Shown here: one piece after another, positions 50,904 through 59,901 of the stretch
How the letters are laid out: the number at the start of each line of letters is the position of its first letter
Position numbering within the stretch: the first letter of the stretch is position 1
DNA from: Thermococcus sibiricus MM 739
GTDB lineage: Archaea; Methanobacteriota_B; Thermococci; Thermococcales; Thermococcaceae
Direction: 5' to 3'
NCBI RefSeq assembly: GCF_000022545.1
Contig: NC_012883.1
Coordinates: 648,276 to 712,275, forward strand
DNA length: 64,000 bases
Translations under genes and position numbers: made by a program
Notes under the pieces: generated by a model
The model's input: the letters and a program-made list of their open reading frames with translations, nothing else
What the model was told of the DNA's origin: nothing
The model's database searches: none

Positions 50904-51210
50904 GGTCTTTTGAGGGTAGTAATATCAAGCCAAGCAGCATTAAAATTCCCCCAACCCTGCTGGTTAAGATAAGGGCGATTATCGCTGGTATCAGAAGTTT
51001 GTCTTTTGCTTTTTTGTACTCTCCATTTTCAATGAATTCAGTACATTCTTCGGTTCTTTTGTATATCCAGTAGCCAAGGATTGCGAATGGTATTGCGAAC
51101 AAAATTCCTATCACTGTGAGCAGAAGGAGAACTGCTATAACGAATGGCTCTATGACACTTAAAATCCCTCCAACTTTTATGAGGGTTCTTGCCATTTCCA
51201 CATCGGCCAT
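50887..51210 (-). CDS. Small membrane protein, unknown
   Basis: 107 residues with three hydrophobic helices (VIEPFVIAVLLLLTVIGILF; AIPFAILGYWIY; LLIPAIIALILT with VGGILMLLGLILL) and a central polar segment (KRTEECTEFIENGEYKKAKD). Start at ATG 51210 (MADVEMARTLI) behind GGTGGTC. No family recognised. It follows the AIR-synthase-like gene in the opposite order on the same strand but upstream of it is a separate promoter region. Confidence 0.65.
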   Translation of the reverse strand: MADVEMARTLIKVGGILSVIEPFVIAVLLLLTVIGILFAIPFAILGYWIYKRTEECTEFIENGEYKKAKDKLLIPAIIALILTSRVGGILMLLGLILLPSKDLTSTS

Positions 51211-51241
51211 TATGACCACCATATATAGTAAGAAAAAAACT

Positions 51242-52231
51242 TTAAAAGAGCTTCCAAATTTCGTCCGTTTCAGGTCTTTTTAGAGGGATTTCTTTTCCAT
51301 CTTTTACAATGACTTTTACATTATTGTCCTCCAAGAACTCTCCCACTATTGCAACTTCGATTCCTTTCCTTCTTATTGCCTCCACAACCTTTTCAGCTTT
51401 TTCTGGTGGCGCTGCAATTAAAAGGGAGCCCGAGCTTATTAGGGCGAGTGGATCTAGCTGGAAGTGTTCGCACAACTTTCTGGTTTCTTCTGCTATAGGA
51501 ATTTTCTCATAGTAAACTCTAAAGCCAACTCCGGCAGCGTCGGCCATTTCGTGGAAACCATTTGCAATCCCCCCCTCTGTGGGATCATGCATAGCGTGAA
51601 CTCCGATCTTCGCTGCTATTAGAGCTTCCTTTACAACACTAATCTTTTGTAAGAACCTTTTGGCATTTTCAACAAGCTCTTTTCCAAAGACTTTCTTTAG
51701 TTCTTCTTCATTTTCGGTTGCTATTATTGAAGTCCCTTCAATTCCAGCCCCTTTTGTGAGTATTATTACATCCCCTGGCTTGGCCCCATTTGAAGTTACA
51801 AGCTGGTCTTTTTTGACTTCCCCAAGCATCGTGCCTATGACTATTGGCCTGTTTAGGCCTACTGTAACTTCAGTGTGACCCCCCACTATGGAGATACCTA
51901 ACCTTTCAGCACTTTTATGCATATCTTCCATGATTTTTTCGAGGAGCTCTTCATCTGCATTTTCAGGAAGAAGTATTGTCACTAAGAACCATTTCGGTTT
52001 GGCCCCAAAAGTTGCAACGTCATTTGCATTCACATTCACAGCGTAAAATCCAATATGCTTCTCAGCCCCGGTAATGGGGTCACTTGTGGCGACCAGAACA
52101 CTGTCTCCGAAGTCGATTGCTGCAGCATCAATTCCCACACCAGATTTCATGATAACTCTCTCGTCATTAACTCCCAAACGGTCAAAGACGATTTTTTCGA
52201 GAACTTCTGGAGGAACTTTTCCCGGAAGCAT
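51242..52231 (-). CDS. AIR synthase-related protein (HypE/ThiL fold)
   Basis: 329 residues with the PurM/HypE fold: GIDAAAIDFGDSVLVATSDP, NVNANDVATFGAKPKWFL, GGHTEVT and AMHDPTEGGIANGFHEMADA. It resembles HypE closely but ends in TDEIWKLF without the C-terminal Cys that HypE uses to carry the cyanide group. It is therefore not a normal hydrogenase-maturation HypE; it may phosphorylate another small substrate using ATP. ATG 52231 follows a ribosome site GGGGATGAAAA. Confidence 0.85.
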   Translation of the reverse strand: MLPGKVPPEVLEKIVFDRLGVNDERVIMKSGVGIDAAAIDFGDSVLVATSDPITGAEKHIGFYAVNVNANDVATFGAKPKWFLVTILLPENADEELLEKIMEDMHKSAERLGISIVGGHTEVTVGLNRPIVIGTMLGEVKKDQLVTSNGAKPGDVIILTKGAGIEGTSIIATENEEELKKVFGKELVENAKRFLQKISVVKEALIAAKIGVHAMHDPTEGGIANGFHEMADAAGVGFRVYYEKIPIAEETRKLCEHFQLDPLALISSGSLLIAAPPEKAEKVVEAIRRKGIEVAIVGEFLEDNNVKVIVKDGKEIPLKRPETDEIWKLF

Positions 52232-52276
52232 TTTTCATCCCCGACTTTTTTTAGAAGGAGAAAATATAAAGGTTGC

Positions 52277-53782
52277 TCAATAAGCTTCGATCACAGTTTT
52301 TAATCTCTTTTTCCACTTTTTCTTGAATTCGCTTCTTTTATTCATGGGTCGGAAAATTTTCTCAATTTTGGGAGGTTTCCACGAGGCTATGACGTCTCTT
52401 TGGGAATAAACAGCTTCCGAAAGCAAATAAGCACCGTAAGCTGAGGCATTTAAATACTTTGGCCTCATTATATCCTTGGATGATAAGTCAGCCACACTTT
52501 GGAGGAACTCATCGCTTTTCGAAAGGCCTCCATCGGCTATTATCCTTTCAATCTTTATCCTGGAGTTTGATTCCATGTGGTCAATTATTTCTGCACACCT
52601 CATGGCTATTCCCTCTATCATCCCTTTGACTAAGTCAGTTCTTTTTGTCCCTCTTGTAATATCAAAGAGTGTTCCCTTAACATTTGGCCTGATATGGGGG
52701 GTGCCAAGACCAGAAAGTGCAGGTATGAATATCACTTCATTTTCACTCTCTGCAAAGGCAGTTGATATCTCAGAATAGTCTTTTATAAGGCCCACATCTA
52801 CAAGCCACTCCACTGCAGAGCCGGAAGTTATTACAGATCCTTCAAGAAGATATAAAGTGTGTTCTTTTGTGCCCAAAGCAACCATTGGATAGAGGCCAAG
52901 AGCTCCTGGGAGAGGCTTTTCACCAACATTGATGTCGATGAAGGTTCCAGTTCCATTTGTCATTTTTGTTGTCCCTTTTGAAACTCCAGCTGCGTAAATA
53001 GAGGCTTGTTGGTCTGCTATTACAGTTAGTAGGGGAACATTGTAGTCTTTGATCTCTCCAATTGGAGTATCATTTGGCACTACTTGGGGAAGAATTTTCT
53101 TTGGTATTTCGACTATTTTAGTAATATTATCACTCCACTTTAAATAGAAGGGGTCAAAGAGTCCGGTAGCACTTGCGTTGGTGTAATCTGTAACATGTTT
53201 TCCAGTTAGATTCCATGAAATCCATGAGTCAACTGTCCCAAAAATTGCAGAATCTTTCTCCATGGCCTTTTTAGCTTCTGGAACATTTTCCATAAGCCAC
53301 CGAAGGTGCATTGATGAATGCGTTGTTCCAAATTGGACATAGGCTAGGGTAATTATATATGCACCCTTTCGTGTATCTCGGATGAACGGAAGACCTTTGG
53401 AGAGAATATTAAGTACTTTTCCAAGCGTATTCCCAAATCTAACCATGAATTTTGAGGAGAACTTCTCAATAATATCTTCTGTCCTAGTATCCTGCCATGT
53501 AATCATATTATATAATGGTTCTCCGGTCTCTTTATCCCATAAAACAGTACTGCTTCGTTGGTTTGTGAGTGCAACGCCTAGGGGTTTGCCAAGCTCTTCT
53601 TCGGCCTTATCCAGAAGTTTGTAAACAATCTCAATGACCTCCTTGGGGTCTTCTTCCACCCATCCGGGGTGGGGGTAGTAGGGTTTAGGGCGTTCTTCAA
53701 AACTTGCTACCAGCTCTCCTTGGGAAAATGCTAACGCCTTTATATTGGTTGTTCCCACATCCAAAACGAGGAAATAATCCAT
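52277..53782 (-). CDS. FGGY-family carbohydrate kinase, glycerol kinase-like
   Basis: 501 residues of the FGGY family. Conserved parts: LDVGTTNIKALAF, HPGWVEEDPKEV, ALTNQRSSTVLWDKETGEPL, ITWQDTRT, GTGTFIDINVG and IIADGGLSKSDEFLQ. Motifs such as WQDxR and NQRxxTxxW point to a glycerol-type kinase, but the start DVGTTNIKA differs from the DEGTTSxRA of standard archaeal GlpK, so the substrate could be another polyol. Last gene of a six-gene cluster (spacing 0-1 bp to DUF1667) with G3P-dehydrogenase-like flavoproteins, which supports glycerol. Confidence 0.85.
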   Translation of the reverse strand: MDYFLVLDVGTTNIKALAFSQGELVASFEERPKPYYPHPGWVEEDPKEVIEIVYKLLDKAEEELGKPLGVALTNQRSSTVLWDKETGEPLYNMITWQDTRTEDIIEKFSSKFMVRFGNTLGKVLNILSKGLPFIRDTRKGAYIITLAYVQFGTTHSSMHLRWLMENVPEAKKAMEKDSAIFGTVDSWISWNLTGKHVTDYTNASATGLFDPFYLKWSDNITKIVEIPKKILPQVVPNDTPIGEIKDYNVPLLTVIADQQASIYAAGVSKGTTKMTNGTGTFIDINVGEKPLPGALGLYPMVALGTKEHTLYLLEGSVITSGSAVEWLVDVGLIKDYSEISTAFAESENEVIFIPALSGLGTPHIRPNVKGTLFDITRGTKRTDLVKGMIEGIAMRCAEIIDHMESNSRIKIERIIADGGLSKSDEFLQSVADLSSKDIMRPKYLNASAYGAYLLSEAVYSQRDVIASWKPPKIEKIFRPMNKRSEFKKKWKKRLKTVIEAY

Positions 53783-54148
53783 TTATACCCTCTCCATATC
53801 TCTTTCAGCAATCACATCTACTCCTGTGTTTCCAACATTTTTTAGAATCACCTGGCCCATTTTAACAGGGGCCTCAACTACAACCTCTTTTAGAGCATTG
53901 ATAACATCTTTTATTCTCTCTTTGGGTACTGGTTCAGCAGTTCTAACAGGTAATCGTGGGTATTTGGCATTTAGAATCCTAACGGTGGATGTTACTATTC
54001 TTTTTGGATTTTTAATTTCTTCAATTCCATATTTTTCCCCTACTGGGCAGTCATTCCCTTCTACAACTATTTCGTCGTCTCTGACTGTTACCGTGAGCAT
54101 ACAGCCTTTTGGGCATCTTATGCAGAGTATCTCAACTTTCTCCGACAT
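53783..54148 (-). CDS. DUF1667 family protein (Cys-rich partner of GlpA/GlpB-like enzymes)
   Basis: 121 residues. The N-terminal motif CIRCPKGCMLTV, then NDCPVGEKYG, gives four Cys that could hold an Fe-S or zinc site. The rest (NPKRIVTSTVRILNA; VPVRTAEPVPKERI type) is the DUF1667 core, always encoded next to GlpA/GlpB-like flavoproteins. It overlaps its upstream neighbour by 17 bp. Probably an electron-transfer or assembly subunit of the G3P dehydrogenase complex. Confidence 0.88.
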   Translation of the reverse strand: MSEKVEILCIRCPKGCMLTVTVRDDEIVVEGNDCPVGEKYGIEEIKNPKRIVTSTVRILNAKYPRLPVRTAEPVPKERIKDVINALKEVVVEAPVKMGQVILKNVGNTGVDVIAERDMERV

Positions 54149-55388
54149 CCAAGACCACCTTTTTAGTTCCTTTCAATATTTCTCGTGGGATTTCTATTCT
54201 CTCAAGTGTGGAAGGTCTTATGTACCGGCGGAAATATCGTTTGAGCAAGGTGCCCTTTTCATCTCTAAGCTCTACATATACATTTTCTTTTTCTAAACCG
54301 GGCCGGAAGAACGCGACAATATTTCTTTCATCTTTCCATTCAATCACATGTGGAGTGAGAGTCCTTATGCTCTTTCCGGGGGTTAACTCTATTCTTTCTC
54401 CCTTTGGCTCTGCATTTAGGTATTTTTCCACTCCTTCAGCAGCCATGAATGCGCTCTCAACTGCATCATCAACATAATCGAATATCTGAACAAGATTTCC
54501 TACGGCGAAAGTTCCATCTACAGTGGTTTCAAAGAACTCATTAACAACTGGCCCTTTAGTTTTTGGATCTATTTCCGCCCCGATATTTTTGAGTTTTCTT
54601 GAGTATGGAATGAGGCCGACGGAGAGTACTATAGTGTCGCATGGATAAAATTCATCTGTCCCAGGGATTGGTTGCCATTTTTCGTCGACTTTTGCCAGTA
54701 TTGCCCCTTCGACTCTTTCTTTTCCAACTATCTCTTTTACAATTGTGCGGGGGCGGTAAGGGATTTTAAAATCCAGCACACACTGTTGCACGTTTCTTGG
54801 CAACCCAGCAAAGCGTTCTTCTGGGAATACTATGAGAATGCTTTCTGCTCCCTCCAGATGGAGGTGTCTTGCCACGATCATTCCCACGTCTCCGCCACCA
54901 ACAATGAGAATATTTTTCCCCGGAAGGATTCCATAGAGATTGACAAGTCTTTGAACCATTCCTGCGGTATAAACCCCTGCAGGCCTTGTCCCACCGATTT
55001 TTATTTCGAATTGGTGCCTTTCTCTGCATCCCAAGGCGTATACTATAGCCTTTGCCTTAATTTTCTTTACTCCTTCGGGGCTTATGGTGAGTATTTCCTT
55101 TTTGTTTTTGTCAATTCTCATGTCCTTTACATAGGTGTTTAGGTGTGTCTCTATGTTGCTTGAGTGTACTTTTTGTATGAAAAATGCTGAGAATTCCAGG
55201 CCTGATAGTGTCTTTTTGAAGATCTTGGTTCCAAATCCATCATGAATGCACTGATCTAAAATACCCCCGAGTTCCTCTTTTCTCTCTACAAGACCCACAG
55301 AATAACCTTTTTCTGCAAGCTTCGTAGCTGCTGCGAGCCCTGATGGTCCACCCCCAATAACAATAACATCATACTCATAGGTTTTCAT
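54132..55388 (-). CDS. FAD-dependent pyridine nucleotide oxidoreductase (GlpB-like subunit)
   Basis: 418 residues. FAD site VIVIGGGPSGLAAATKLAEK, a possible redox Cys in GGILDQCIHDGFG, a second Rossmann site ILIVGGGDVGMIVARHL, and the GTFAVGNLVQIFDYVDDA motif that closes the FAD pocket. It resembles NAD(P)H-linked oxidoreductases found with anaerobic GlpA. It probably passes electrons from the G3P dehydrogenase to an acceptor. Start overlaps the stop of the GlpA-like gene by 1 bp. Confidence 0.88.
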   Translation of the reverse strand: MKTYEYDVIVIGGGPSGLAAATKLAEKGYSVGLVERKEELGGILDQCIHDGFGTKIFKKTLSGLEFSAFFIQKVHSSNIETHLNTYVKDMRIDKNKKEILTISPEGVKKIKAKAIVYALGCRERHQFEIKIGGTRPAGVYTAGMVQRLVNLYGILPGKNILIVGGGDVGMIVARHLHLEGAESILIVFPEERFAGLPRNVQQCVLDFKIPYRPRTIVKEIVGKERVEGAILAKVDEKWQPIPGTDEFYPCDTIVLSVGLIPYSRKLKNIGAEIDPKTKGPVVNEFFETTVDGTFAVGNLVQIFDYVDDAVESAFMAAEGVEKYLNAEPKGERIELTPGKSIRTLTPHVIEWKDERNIVAFFRPGLEKENVYVELRDEKGTLLKRYFRRYIRPSTLERIEIPREILKGTKKVVLDVGES

Positions 55389-57154
55389 TAGTCTTCACCT
55401 CTAACGGGCCCGTTGAAGAGTTTGCCTTTCTCCTTTAGAACTTCTCGTAGAGGTACATTGAGTTCTCTTGCGAGAATCTCTGCTATCTTGATGGTGCAGT
55501 AGCTCCCTTGGCACGTTCCCATTCCGGCCCTTGTCCTTCTTTTTATGGCATCCACTGTTTGAGCGCCTCGTTTAATGGCTTCAACAATTTCTGCCTCAGA
55601 GACCGTTTCACAGGTACAGATAATGTTTCCCCACTTTGAATTCTCTTTAATCATTTTGTTGAGTTCTTCTACCGGCAGTTCTTCTGTTCGTGGTATTGAG
55701 CTTCTTTTTGGGTTGAATTGTGGCTTTTCTTTTAATTTTAGTCCCATTTTTCTGAGCTGTTCTATAGCATACTTGGCTATTGCCGGTGCTGAGGCAAGTC
55801 CCGGTGATTGTATCCCTGCAACGTGGAGGAAGTTTTTCACCCATTTAGCGGGTCTTATTATGAAATCCTCTGTAAATGTTGGAGCCCTCACTCCTGCGAA
55901 ATAGCGTATAAGCTGATCTTTTGGAAATTCTGGGATTATAGTGGAGTATTTCTCTAAAATGAATTCTATTTCTTCTCTTGTTACTGAAACATCCTCTTTG
56001 TCTGGAACTTCAACTGCAGTTGGGCCCCACATTATGTTTCCATGAACAGTTGGGTTTAATCCTCCTCCCTTGGTGGTTGGGTGTTGAGGGTAGAAAAGCT
56101 CGGAGATGCAGTGGTTAACTAAATGACCAGTATCTTTATGGAACATCAGTTCCACACCTTTTCTTGGATGTATTGTGTATTCCCTCGCTCCAGCAAGCTC
56201 TGCTATCTCATCTGCATAAATCCCAGCCGCATTAACCACATATTTGCATAAAAAAGTCCCTCTATCTGTTACAACACCCTTTATTGAATTGTCCTCTTTT
56301 AAGAATCCAACAACCTCTGTTTTCAAGTGGATTTCTACTCCATTCTCTTGAGCATTCTCCGCAAGTGCTATTGCGACTTCATAGGGATCTACAATACCTG
56401 TAGAGGGTACATACACAGCTGCCACTGCATCCTTGGTGACATAAGGTTCCATGTCAAATATTGTTTTTCCGCGGATGATTTTAATCCCTTTTACACCATT
56501 CCTCATCCCTTTAATCTTTACGAGCCATGGGAAGATGTATTTTAGAGTCAAGGTGTAGAGTGGCCCGGGTAGGTATTTCCTATATTTTTTAAGGGTTCTG
56601 GGGGTTATCAACCATAAACTCCCAACTCTCCTGAATTTGAAGCCCAACTCGTCGGCCCACTTATCATAAAGTGCATTTCCTTTAATGTTGAGTTTTCGTT
56701 TTAGGGTGTTCTTTGGAGGGGCCACTCCGGGATGTATCATGCCGTTGTTAGCCTTTGTAGCCCCAGTAGCAACATCGGGCGCTTTTTCTAAGAGTGCTAT
56801 TTTCAAATCATAGCGGGAGAGTTCTCTCGCAATGCCAGCACCTATAATTCCTCCCCCAATTATGACGACATCATATTCTCCGAGGATTTTTTCCTTGTTT
56901 TCCTTGAATATTCTTCTTCTGTGTTCTTCTTTTGCTTTGGTTTTCTCCTCTGGGAAGTCTTTCCACTTTATTTTGTTTACCACTCCTTCAACCTCTTTGA
57001 TTTTGCCAATTGAAAGCCCTATTTCTACCCATTCTTCATATTTTTCCACTTCTCCATATAGAAAGACTATTTGGTCTTTTATTTCAAACGACAAGTTATA
57101 GGGATATTTTTTCAATATTTTATTCACTTTGGATTCGAGTGAGACCAAATTCAC
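55388..57154 (-). CDS. GlpA-like glycerol-3-phosphate dehydrogenase with N-terminal BON-like domain
   Basis: 588 residues in three parts. Residues 1-70 (KILKKYPYNLSFEIKDQIVF; EGVVNKIKW) look like a BON-type domain, unusual here. About 95-455 is the FAD-dependent DAO fold (VVIIGGGIIGAGIARELSRY; IHPRKGVELMF; HVAGIQSPGLASAPAIAKYA). About 505-565 is a BFD-like [2Fe-2S] domain with CTCETVSEAE and GMGTCQGSYC. The enzyme oxidises sn-glycerol-3-phosphate to DHAP. It is the core of the cluster: GlpA-like, GlpB-like and DUF1667 genes are fused end to end. Confidence 0.9.
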   Translation of the reverse strand: MNLVSLESKVNKILKKYPYNLSFEIKDQIVFLYGEVEKYEEWVEIGLSIGKIKEVEGVVNKIKWKDFPEEKTKAKEEHRRRIFKENKEKILGEYDVVIIGGGIIGAGIARELSRYDLKIALLEKAPDVATGATKANNGMIHPGVAPPKNTLKRKLNIKGNALYDKWADELGFKFRRVGSLWLITPRTLKKYRKYLPGPLYTLTLKYIFPWLVKIKGMRNGVKGIKIIRGKTIFDMEPYVTKDAVAAVYVPSTGIVDPYEVAIALAENAQENGVEIHLKTEVVGFLKEDNSIKGVVTDRGTFLCKYVVNAAGIYADEIAELAGAREYTIHPRKGVELMFHKDTGHLVNHCISELFYPQHPTTKGGGLNPTVHGNIMWGPTAVEVPDKEDVSVTREEIEFILEKYSTIIPEFPKDQLIRYFAGVRAPTFTEDFIIRPAKWVKNFLHVAGIQSPGLASAPAIAKYAIEQLRKMGLKLKEKPQFNPKRSSIPRTEELPVEELNKMIKENSKWGNIICTCETVSEAEIVEAIKRGAQTVDAIKRRTRAGMGTCQGSYCTIKIAEILARELNVPLREVLKEKGKLFNGPVRGED

Positions 57155-58311
57155 CCCTCCAGAGCTTCGTATAGGAGTTCCACAATATCAAGGACTTTGC
57201 CATCGTTGGAGTTAAAGGCAAGCTTACAAGTGGGGCATGCTGTCACTATGAGTTCGGCCTCCTCTTGAAGCTCTTTGAGGCGTTCCCGTGCTATTTCATC
57301 CGCGAGCTCAGACCTTAGGCGAGATACGGTACTTCCACCGTAACCACAGCAAAAAGTCTCTTTTCTTTTCCTCCGAGGTGCCTTAATCTCAAGTCCTTCT
57401 ATCTTTGAAAGAATCTCTTCGAGAATTTCAGGTTTATTGAGCCCTATGGCCAGCTTACATGGCTCATGGAAAGTTATGGTATCTTTGAGTTTCAGGTTTT
57501 TCAGTTCATTTAATTTTTCTTTGACAAACTCTGTGATGTGTAGAACCTTGGGCTTGATCTTTACCCCATATTCTGGGTAAATAACTCTGTAAGCGTATGC
57601 ACAGGAAGGGCATGAGGTCACGACAACTTCCGCTCCTGAGGAGTTTATTATCTCCGCCTGCTCTCGTGCTAGTTTCTTAAAGAGTTCGATGTTTCCAATA
57701 TTATAAGCAGGAATTCCACAACACTTCTCATTTATAATAAATGCGTCTTCTCCAAGGCTGTTGAGCACTTTTATAGCTTTCTTTTCGAGTTCAGGATACT
57801 TCTCCCTAATGGTACAGCCCCTTAAGTACAGGATGTTCCCACTTTTTGCTTCCTCTTGGGATTGAGGTTTTCCATAAACGTATCCATAACGTTCAAGGTT
57901 CTCAAGAACGTCTTTAAACTCGTTAAATACCACTCCTTTTTGAATGGCTTCCTCTTTTATGGGTCTTATTAAATCAGCCACAGAGAAGTTGAAGGGACAC
58001 CATTCGCTGCATGCATTACATGAAAGGCACATATAAAGTGGTTCAAGGTTTTCTAAATTTAGCTCTAACTTGCCTTCTCTTATGAAGAACGCAGTTCTGG
58101 TTTTTCCCGTTGGAGACGTGGTCTCTTTTCCATCCACGATACTTATGGGACATGCATGGCGGCACATATTGGGACAAAGGGCACATTTTATGAGATCATC
58201 TGGCCCTTTAAACTTCCCGCTTATGAATCTAAAGATTAACGGTGCACTTCTCAGCAGCTCAATTCCTTTAATTTCATCTCTTAACCAGTCCCACTTTCCG
58301 GGCATTTTCAA
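57151..58311 (-). CDS. Fe-S oxidoreductase with two CCG domains (GlpC/HdrD-like)
   Basis: 386 residues. Two ferredoxin motifs, CALCPNMCRHACP and CLSCNACSEWCP, for two [4Fe-4S] clusters, then two CCG domains (NEKCCGIPAYNIGN near 205; ETFCCGYGGSTVSR near 330) as in GlpC, HdrD and the glycolate-oxidase subunit GlcF. It overlaps neighbours by 4 bp on both sides. It should accept electrons from the flavoprotein encoded just upstream and pass them on. No membrane subunit is in the cluster. Confidence 0.9.
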   Translation of the reverse strand: MKMPGKWDWLRDEIKGIELLRSAPLIFRFISGKFKGPDDLIKCALCPNMCRHACPISIVDGKETTSPTGKTRTAFFIREGKLELNLENLEPLYMCLSCNACSEWCPFNFSVADLIRPIKEEAIQKGVVFNEFKDVLENLERYGYVYGKPQSQEEAKSGNILYLRGCTIREKYPELEKKAIKVLNSLGEDAFIINEKCCGIPAYNIGNIELFKKLAREQAEIINSSGAEVVVTSCPSCAYAYRVIYPEYGVKIKPKVLHITEFVKEKLNELKNLKLKDTITFHEPCKLAIGLNKPEILEEILSKIEGLEIKAPRRKRKETFCCGYGGSTVSRLRSELADEIARERLKELQEEAELIVTACPTCKLAFNSNDGKVLDIVELLYEALEG

Positions 58312-59726
58312 ACCCCCATATTTCCGGGATTCATGATTCTTTTTTCATCAAGGGCATCTTTTATTCTTCTGAGAACTTCAAAGGCATTTCCAAGCTCTTC
58401 TTGGAGCCATTCTCTCCTCTGTCTCCCGATTCCGTGGTGGTGACTTATTGCACCGCCCACATTTAGCGTGGCTCTCATTGTAGCATCCCAGACTTTGTTG
58501 TAATATTCCGTTGGATCTCCTTTTGGAACACCTGCAAAGGTGAAGTAGAAACACACTCCTTGGGGGTAGAAGTGAGACGCATGAGCTGAGGCAAAAAGAG
58601 TCCCTTTTACAGAGCGCATAGCTTTAGAGACCTCGTTATACAATTGTGTTGCTTTACTCCAGTTAATTGAGACTTCGATGGTATCGAAAACTACCCCCAA
58701 TGGGGCGAACTCTGAGGCCTCTTTAACGTTAAACCTTGTCTTTAACCAGTGGTCAACAGGACCCTCTCCTATAGGTGTCCCTTTAAACTCTTCCCCTACT
58801 ATCTTTTCTTCTGCTTCCACTGTTCTAGTGTCTCCTTCGAGTATCATAACTGTGGCTACTTTTCCGTATGCTTTCTCAAAGTTATAAAAGTGCCTTTTAG
58901 TTTCTATGGTGTCGTATATTCTCACAACCGCTGGCTTGGCACCTCTCCTTAGTATTCTTCTCACTGAGTCTAGGGCATCATTAAGGTTCTCAGAGGCAAA
59001 TGACAGGTTTACCCTCTTTTCTGGGTAGGGCCATATTTTAAGCCAGGCCTTTGTCACTATTCCAAGTGTTCCCTCACTTCCAATGAAGATTCCCTTTAAG
59101 TCAGGCCCGGTGGCACTTCTTGGGTGGGGTTTTAGCTCAATGCTCTCTCCCCAGGGGAGAACAACATCAAGACCTAGGACCATGTCTTCTATTCCACCAT
59201 ATTTTGTGGAGAACTGGCCGGTGGCTTTGGTTGCTATCCAACCGCCTACAGTTGATGGGTAGAGGGACTGTGGAAAATGGCCCAGTGTGTAGCCTTTCTT
59301 ATTTAGGTATTTTTCTAGATAGTATCCGTTAGTCCCAGCCTCTACTTCCACTAGAAGGTCCTCTTCGTGGAGCTTGATAGAGCGCATTCTTTTCAGATCT
59401 ACGATTATTCCTCCCTTTTCTGGGATTGTCCCTCCTAAAACTCCGGAGCCCCCTCCATAGGCATAGATAGGAATGGAGGTTTCGTGTGCTATCTTTACTA
59501 TTTCCTCAACTTCTTCCTTATTTTCAGGCCAAACTACAGCATCTGGCAGTGCTGGTAGTTTTCCTTTGAGCATCCAGTGAAGGGTTATTGGCCAGTAATC
59601 TCTGCTATAAGTGAGAAGATCGACTTTTTTGGTGGATAGTCGGTCTCCCACCACTTGGCTTAAATGTGCCAGAACTTTTGATGAGAGTTTGTGATCATAT
59701 TTCATTACGATATCAAAATCGGTCAA
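58308..59726 (-). CDS. FAD-binding oxidoreductase, alkyl-DHAP synthase/GlcD-like
   Basis: 472 residues of the VAO/PCMH flavoprotein family. FAD loop IYAYGGGSGVLGGTIPEKGG, LDVVLPWGESIEL, GPDLKGIFIGSEGTLGIVT and the C-terminal ISHHHGIGRQRREWL. The triple His with GxGxxRxxW is the active-site signature of alkylglycerone-phosphate synthase; GlcD/lactate dehydrogenases usually differ there. Archaea do not make plasmalogen-type ether lipids this way, so with the Fe-S partner it is more likely a dehydrogenase of a DHAP- or glycerophosphate-like substrate. First gene of the operon. Confidence 0.88.
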   Translation of the reverse strand: MTDFDIVMKYDHKLSSKVLAHLSQVVGDRLSTKKVDLLTYSRDYWPITLHWMLKGKLPALPDAVVWPENKEEVEEIVKIAHETSIPIYAYGGGSGVLGGTIPEKGGIIVDLKRMRSIKLHEEDLLVEVEAGTNGYYLEKYLNKKGYTLGHFPQSLYPSTVGGWIATKATGQFSTKYGGIEDMVLGLDVVLPWGESIELKPHPRSATGPDLKGIFIGSEGTLGIVTKAWLKIWPYPEKRVNLSFASENLNDALDSVRRILRRGAKPAVVRIYDTIETKRHFYNFEKAYGKVATVMILEGDTRTVEAEEKIVGEEFKGTPIGEGPVDHWLKTRFNVKEASEFAPLGVVFDTIEVSINWSKATQLYNEVSKAMRSVKGTLFASAHASHFYPQGVCFYFTFAGVPKGDPTEYYNKVWDATMRATLNVGGAISHHHGIGRQRREWLQEELGNAFEVLRRIKDALDEKRIMNPGNMGV

Positions 59727-59901
59727 AGTATCACCTCTAAGTAAAAGTTTATACTCTTGAAATTAAAAAACTTTTTAAGGATCTTAAAAGCAGTTAGGAG
59801 TAATAAAACCCATCAAGGTCTGATAAAAGTTTGATCTTCTTGATTACATGTTCCAGTGAATGAGATTTTCAAAAGAAAATATAAGGGGAGAATGGGTAGT
59901 T

